Origin: JAIBAC01 sp046331095
GTDB taxonomy: Bacteria; Actinomycetota; Acidimicrobiia; UBA2766
NCBI GenBank assembly: GCA_046331095.1
Contig: JAXLRM010000007.1
Span: forward strand, 62,001-126,000
Direction: 5' to 3'
DNA: 64,000 bases
Part shown: in pieces, positions 60,461-64,000 of the stretch
How positions within the stretch are numbered: the first letter of the stretch is position 1
Layout of the letters: each line of letters starts with the position of its first letter
Position numbers and translations under genes: made by a program
The notes under the pieces: generated by a model
Databases searched by the model: none
Told to the model about the DNA's origin: nothing
The model's input: only the letters and a program-made list of their open reading frames with translations

Positions 60461-60853
60461 ATGGCCGGAGCCGATGTCGCCCGTGAAGCGGTGGAGCGCT
60501 ACGTGGCAGGTGTGCACGACGGCAGCACCGACGTGTATGTCAAGGCCTTCGCTCCCGACGCGGTGATCGAGGATCCCGTCGGCACGCCCCCGCACGTGGG
60601 CACCGAGGCGCACCGCACTTTCTGGGAGAACACGCTCCAGTTGGCGGACTCGGTGCGCTTCGACGTCGACCGCATCATCGCCGTCGACGGCGAGGCCGTG
60701 ATGGTGCTCACGATCAACGCCCATCTGCGTACAGGTGGCACGACGCGCATCCCCGCGGTCGGCCACTTCGAAGTCGACGATTCCGGACTGATCACCAACT
60801 ACCGGGCGTTCTGGGACCCGGCCACCATGGAGTTCGTAGCCGACGACGCGTGA
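60461..60853 (+). CDS. SnoaL-like / NTF2-fold protein
   Basis: Protein of 130 residues of the SnoaL/ketosteroid isomerase-like fold, a small cone-shaped barrel. Visible: AREAVERYVAGVHDGS, the FAPDAVIEDPVGTPPHVG segment with Asp at the active-site position, and C-terminal GHFEVDDSGLITNYRAFWDP. Activity may be isomerisation or hydrolysis; many relatives are binding proteins only. It lies between a carotenoid oxygenase and an SDR, so a role in isoprenoid or steroid breakdown is possible. Confidence 0.75.
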   Translation: MAGADVAREAVERYVAGVHDGSTDVYVKAFAPDAVIEDPVGTPPHVGTEAHRTFWENTLQLADSVRFDVDRIIAVDGEAVMVLTINAHLRTGGTTRIPAVGHFEVDDSGLITNYRAFWDPATMEFVADDA

Positions 60854-60902
60854 AGGCCGCGTCCGGATCCGGTCCTGTCCCGCGTGAAAGGCAACGGTAG
60901 CG

Positions 60903-61664
60903 ATGAAGCTCGACGGTTCCGCCGTAGTCGTGAGTGGAGGGGCATCAGGCCTCGGGGAGGCCACGGTGCGCCGGCTCAGCGCCGCCGGGGCGCGCTGCTT
61001 GATCGCGGATCTCAACGCCGACCGCGGCAAGTCCCTCGCCGACGAGGTCGGTGGCGCGTTCGCGCAGACCGATGTCTCCGACGCCGACCAGGTGCAGGCG
61101 GCAATCGCGCAGGCGGCTGAGCTCGGCCCGCTGCGTGCGGCGATCAGCTGCGCCGGGATCGGATGGGTCGGCCGCGTGATCAACCGTGACAACTCGCCCC
61201 ACGATCTCATGCCGTTCCAGAAGGTGCTCGAGGTGAACGTGATCGGTACGTTCAACATGATGCGCCACGGCGCGTCGGCGATCGCCGACGCCGAGCCGAA
61301 CGAGGACGGCGAACGTGGAGTTCTCGTCAACACGGCTTCGGTGGCGGCCTTCGACGGCCAGACCGGCCAGCTCGCCTACTCGGCATCCAAGGGCGGCATC
61401 GTCGGGATGACCCTGCCCGCGGCTCGCGATCTGGCGCCCGTCGGCATCCGCGTGGTCACGATCGCGCCGGGTCTCATGGATACGCCGCTCTTCGCCCTGC
61501 TGGGCGACGAGGGCAAGGACAAGCTCGCAGCCGACGTGATCTTCCCCAAGCGTCTCGGGGCGCCCGACGACTTCGCCGCGCTCGTGCACCACATCGCCGA
61601 GAACCCCTACCTCAACGGCGAGACGATCCGTCTCGACGGCGCGATCCGCCTGCCGCCGAAGTGA
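60903..61664 (+). CDS. short-chain dehydrogenase (3-hydroxyacyl-CoA or hydroxysteroid type)
   Basis: Protein of 253 residues with the cofactor motif GGASGLGEATV (12-22), NVIGTFNM, the Ser in NTASVAAFDG, and Tyr/Lys in YSASKGG. The acidic residue after the second strand (IADLNAD) suggests NAD over NADP. The pattern, with a long loop before the helix at VGRVINRD, is like 17beta-HSD10 and related 3-hydroxyacyl-CoA dehydrogenases. It follows the SnoaL-like gene by 49 bases. Confidence 0.82.
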   Translation: MKLDGSAVVVSGGASGLGEATVRRLSAAGARCLIADLNADRGKSLADEVGGAFAQTDVSDADQVQAAIAQAAELGPLRAAISCAGIGWVGRVINRDNSPHDLMPFQKVLEVNVIGTFNMMRHGASAIADAEPNEDGERGVLVNTASVAAFDGQTGQLAYSASKGGIVGMTLPAARDLAPVGIRVVTIAPGLMDTPLFALLGDEGKDKLAADVIFPKRLGAPDDFAALVHHIAENPYLNGETIRLDGAIRLPPK

Positions 61665-61783
61665 GCGGCGGGGCGCCAGGGCAGCACCGGGATCAGCGCA
61701 GGATCAAGCCTGCTTCGACGGCGCCGTGGAGCAGGTGCGCACGATGCTGAGCGGGCCTGGCAGCGCCGGGTCCGCAGGTTCGA

Positions 61784-62242
61784 TCAGGCGAGAGGCCAGG
61801 TGATCAGGGTGCGCCAGGTGGAGCTGTCCGGTTCTGCCGCGGGGTCGCTCAGGTAGGACTCCCACATGTATCCGGCGAGCTCGTGGCCCTCGGCCGCGGC
61901 CCACTGCATCAGTTCCTGGTACGTCGTCGCGAGGCCGTCGAAGGAGCCGACGTGGATGCCGGTGGTCACACGCCCGCCGGGAAGCTCCATGGGGGTCACC
62001 TCGCCCACAGGGGTGATCGGTGCGGACACGGGAAAACCGGCAGCGACCTCCACGGTTGCTGCCGGCATCCTCGGGTAGTAGCCGAACGGGGGACCGGTGA
62101 TGCCGACGCCCTGCGCGCCGGCGACCTGAACGACCTCCTGGAACGCCCGGTGGAAGACACCGGCCAACTCGACCTGGGGGACGTCGGCCCGGACCACCGC
62201 CGCGTGCTGGCTCGCGATCGTCTCGACCCTGAACTCCGTCAT
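61784..62242 (-). CDS. GyrI-like small-molecule-binding domain protein
   Basis: Protein of 152 residues with the GyrI/effector-binding fold: MTEFRVETIASQHAAVVRAD, then GVGITGPPFGYYPRMPAATV, and the end GHELAGYMWESYLSDP followed by TLITWPLA. Such stand-alone domains bind hydrophobic small molecules or hydrolyse reactive ones. Ligand unknown. It lies 32 bases after the DUF6285 gene on the same strand and could be cotranscribed with it. Confidence 0.75.
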   Translation of the reverse strand: MTEFRVETIASQHAAVVRADVPQVELAGVFHRAFQEVVQVAGAQGVGITGPPFGYYPRMPAATVEVAAGFPVSAPITPVGEVTPMELPGGRVTTGIHVGSFDGLATTYQELMQWAAAEGHELAGYMWESYLSDPAAEPDSSTWRTLITWPLA

Positions 62243-62274
62243 ACAGCGCCTCCAGACGTGCGGGGTGCGCCAGC

Positions 62275-62655
62275 CTATCGCCCGGCCTGGGCCGGCGGGT
62301 CGATCGCCAAGTAGCCGGGATTCGAGATTCGGACCTTGTCGGCGACGGTCTCGCGCACGTGGGCGAGCACCTCGGCGCGACGCGCGTCCAGGGAGCCGTC
62401 GCGGATCGCGGCGGCGAGCTCGGCGTTGAGGTCGGCAAGGCTGCCTTCGTGGCCGAGCAGCTCCACCAGTGACGCCGACTCGGCGGCGTCGGCGGCCGGG
62501 CCGTTGCGCAGCTCGCGCTCGACGATGCCGAGGATGTTGACGACCACACGGGTGTGGAAGCGGAGGCGCCCCTCGAGGGTCTCCAAGACGTCGTCCTCCA
62601 GGAAGCCACGGCACGCGCCCAGGAGGTCGGGAGCGGAGGGGAGATCCTGTGCCAT
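62275..62655 (-). CDS. DUF6285 family protein
   Basis: Protein of 126 residues, mostly helical, with PDLLGACRGFLEDDVLETLE, GRLRFHTRVVVNILGIVERE, and LAIDPPAQ at the end. DUF6285 proteins are often encoded next to APH-family phosphotransferases and acyl-CoA dehydrogenases, and here a phosphotransferase lies nearby on the same strand at 63567, with the hemolysin III gene between on the other strand. Function unknown. Confidence 0.75.
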   Translation of the reverse strand: MAQDLPSAPDLLGACRGFLEDDVLETLEGRLRFHTRVVVNILGIVERELRNGPAADAAESASLVELLGHEGSLADLNAELAAAIRDGSLDARRAEVLAHVRETVADKVRISNPGYLAIDPPAQAGR

Positions 62656-62727
62656 GGCGAGATGATGTCAGATACGAGGGCCGAAAGACCCTTCCCGCAG
62701 CGGGAACAGGCAGCGAACCTGTCACGC

Positions 62728-63393
62728 ATGACCGCCGAATCCGAAACCGACATCGTCGCTGCCGACGAGCGGCCGTTCATGCGCGGGCGACTGCACGAGT
62801 GGGCGTTCTTCATGTCGCTGCCCATGGGCGTGGCACTCGTGGCCACGGCCGCCGGCGCTGTCTCCCGTGTTGCTGCCACGGTGTACGCGCTCAGCCTGGC
62901 CGCCCTGTTCGGCACGAGCGCGACGTACCACCGCATCACGTGGTCGCCGCGGGCACGGGCGGTCATGCGCCGCCTCGACCACTCGATGATCTTCGTGCTC
63001 ATCGCGGGCACCTACACGCCGTTCTGCCTCATCGTCCTGCACGGAGCGTGGGCGTACGCGGTGCTCGCCACCGTATGGGCGGGCGCGATCTCGGGCATCC
63101 TCCTCAAGACGTTGGCGTACGAGCGAACCCAGAAGATCGGTGGCGCGCTCTACATCGTGCTCGGTTGGGTGGTCATCATCGCCCTGCCCCAGATCGTGGG
63201 CGGCATGAGCGCAACCGGAGTTGCCCTGCTCGCCATCGGTGGGGTCCTCTACACCGCAGGTGCTGTCGTACTCTTCCGGCGCCGGCCCGACCCGTCGCCA
63301 CGGATCTTCGGCTACCACGAGATCTTCCACTCGATGGTGGTCGGCGCGGGTATCTGCCACTACGTGGCGATCCTCGGCGTCATCAGCCGTTGA
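62728..63393 (+). CDS. hemolysin III / PAQR-family membrane protein
   Basis: Protein of 221 residues with seven predicted membrane helices. Family signatures with the zinc-binding His and Asp are seen: FGTSATYHRITW, MRRLDHSMIFVLIAGTYTPF, and the C-terminal FGYHEIFHSMVVGAGICHYV. The PAQR fold suggests a hydrolase of membrane lipids such as ceramides; bacterial roles are poorly known. The ATG at 62728 is preferred; start codons near 62662 would add about 22 residues. It runs divergent from DUF6285. Confidence 0.85.
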   Translation: MTAESETDIVAADERPFMRGRLHEWAFFMSLPMGVALVATAAGAVSRVAATVYALSLAALFGTSATYHRITWSPRARAVMRRLDHSMIFVLIAGTYTPFCLIVLHGAWAYAVLATVWAGAISGILLKTLAYERTQKIGGALYIVLGWVVIIALPQIVGGMSATGVALLAIGGVLYTAGAVVLFRRRPDPSPRIFGYHEIFHSMVVGAGICHYVAILGVISR

Positions 63394-63566
63394 GGCCCTG
63401 AATCCCCCCGTTCCGGGCGCGCCCACCGCGTGAGACCCCGTTCTGGGGGTGCGATGCCCACCCCATGCGGCCGGGCCTGGCGCGCCCAAGCCGGGATGTC
63501 GCCGCGGGGCCGCGCCCAGGTCGCTGACCGGGTGGGCGATCGGCTGCGTGGCGGTGCTCGGGATCG

Positions 63567-64000
63567 TCAGTCGATGAGTGCCAGCAGGTCGTACTCCATC
63601 TCGCAGGCGCGCCGACCCAGGGCGGCATGCTCGACGGACCTGCTCGTGCCGCTGCGGAACGACAACGCCTGCACTAGGCACAGGATCCCCCACTTGAGCG
63701 TTCCGAACGCCTCCCAGAACCTCACCACCTCGGGGTCCACCGTGCGTCCGCCTGCCGCCTCGTAAGCGGCGAAGAACTCGTCGTAGTCCCCGAAACCGCC
63801 CACGGGTCTGTCGTCGACGCCGAAGCGCCACGACCGCACGCACATCCAGCCGAGATCCTCCATCGGATCGCCGACGTGGGCCAGTTCCCAGTCGAGCACG
63901 GCCCGGATGCCCTCCGGCCCCACGATCAGGTTGCCGTTGCGGTAGTCGCCGTGCACCAACGTCCGCTCGGCGGAGTCCGGCGGGTTCTCGTCGAGCCAGT
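63567..64000 (-). CDS. APH-family phosphotransferase, C-terminal part; gene runs off the right edge
   Basis: The visible 144 residues are the C-terminal part of an aminoglycoside phosphotransferase-like kinase. The catalytic loop LVHGDYRNGNLIV has the catalytic Asp and Asn, and AVLDWELAHVGDP has the metal-binding Asp. The open frame continues upstream through WLDENPPDS to the edge, so the start is outside the window. Related acyl-CoA dehydrogenase-linked phosphotransferases act on fatty-acid derivatives, not antibiotics. Confidence 0.85.
   Translation of the reverse strand, partial: WLDENPPDSAERTLVHGDYRNGNLIVGPEGIRAVLDWELAHVGDPMEDLGWMCVRSWRFGVDDRPVGGFGDYDEFFAAYEAAGGRTVDPEVVRFWEAFGTLKWGILCLVQALSFRSGTSRSVEHAALGRRACEMEYDLLALID

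Overview
The window is GC-rich, densely coded chromosomal DNA from an actinobacterium that respires oxygen. Actinobacterial markers are a mycothiol-type glycosyltransferase (MshA), the 33-residue ribosomal protein bS22, an LmeA-like lipid-binding protein, an RsiG-like c-di-GMP-binding protein, a GTP-dependent PEP carboxykinase, Rex and a MenJ-like menaquinone reductase. The order mshA / YbjN / proC / bS22 / galE2-like / plsC-like / glutaredoxin resembles the Mycobacterium tuberculosis Rv0486-Rv0508 neighbourhood as I remember it. The cytochrome b, split and of b6 type, is not the fused QcrB of mycobacteria. A deep-branching class such as Acidimicrobiia is my best guess; this is inference, not proof. 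No phage, IS element or CRISPR array was seen.

Layout. 1-1.2 kb: a DUF4160/DUF2442 pair and three tRNAs (Asp, Glu, Lys), all minus strand. 1.3-7.4 kb: MoaD-like protein, CdsA-like and LmeA-like envelope proteins, superoxide dismutase, an M23 peptidase, RsiG-like and XRE regulators, and an acetyltransferase. 7.4-17.7 kb: mshA, ybjN, pckG, proC, bS22, a SAM hydrolase-like protein, an SDR, an acyltransferase, a small membrane protein, glutaredoxin, rex and a contracted HemL-like protein. 17.7-23.6 kb (minus): system II cytochrome c maturation (TlpA-like, ResB, CcsA), an unannotated 54-residue membrane protein, a membrane-bound cytochrome c and an ABC exporter. 23.7-30.4 kb (plus): galE, then a b6f-type quinol:cytochrome c reductase operon with a 2[4Fe-4S] ferredoxin and two unknown membrane proteins. 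30.6-37.9 kb (minus): two PYROXD2-like oxidoreductases and the aa3 oxidase genes. 38.1-42.3 kb: CtaG, CtaB, a redox-type lipoprotein and MenJ. 42.4-57.6 kb: a complete fourteen-gene nuoA-N operon. 57.6-64 kb: a tandem repeat array, TetR, a carotenoid oxygenase, a SnoaL-like protein, an SDR, a GyrI-like protein, DUF6285, a hemolysin III-family protein and a truncated phosphotransferase.

Function. Most of the window builds one respiratory chain: complex I feeds menaquinone, whose tail MenJ probably reduces; the b6f-type complex oxidises menaquinol; membrane cytochrome c carries electrons; the aa3 oxidase reduces oxygen. The maturation genes for haems c and a (ccs genes, ctaB, ctaG) lie between them. 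Rex is encoded here, and a Rex-type palindrome overlaps the probable start of the b6f-type operon, which suggests NADH-dependent control.

The least expected items are a cytochrome b6 that keeps the haem c(i) cysteine in an operon with a ferredoxin, a HemL-like protein that has lost its catalytic lysine, an N-terminal tag shared by two unrelated respiratory proteins, a family of 62-bp dyad repeats at two loci, and a repeat array that appears to derive from the 3' end of a tetR gene.
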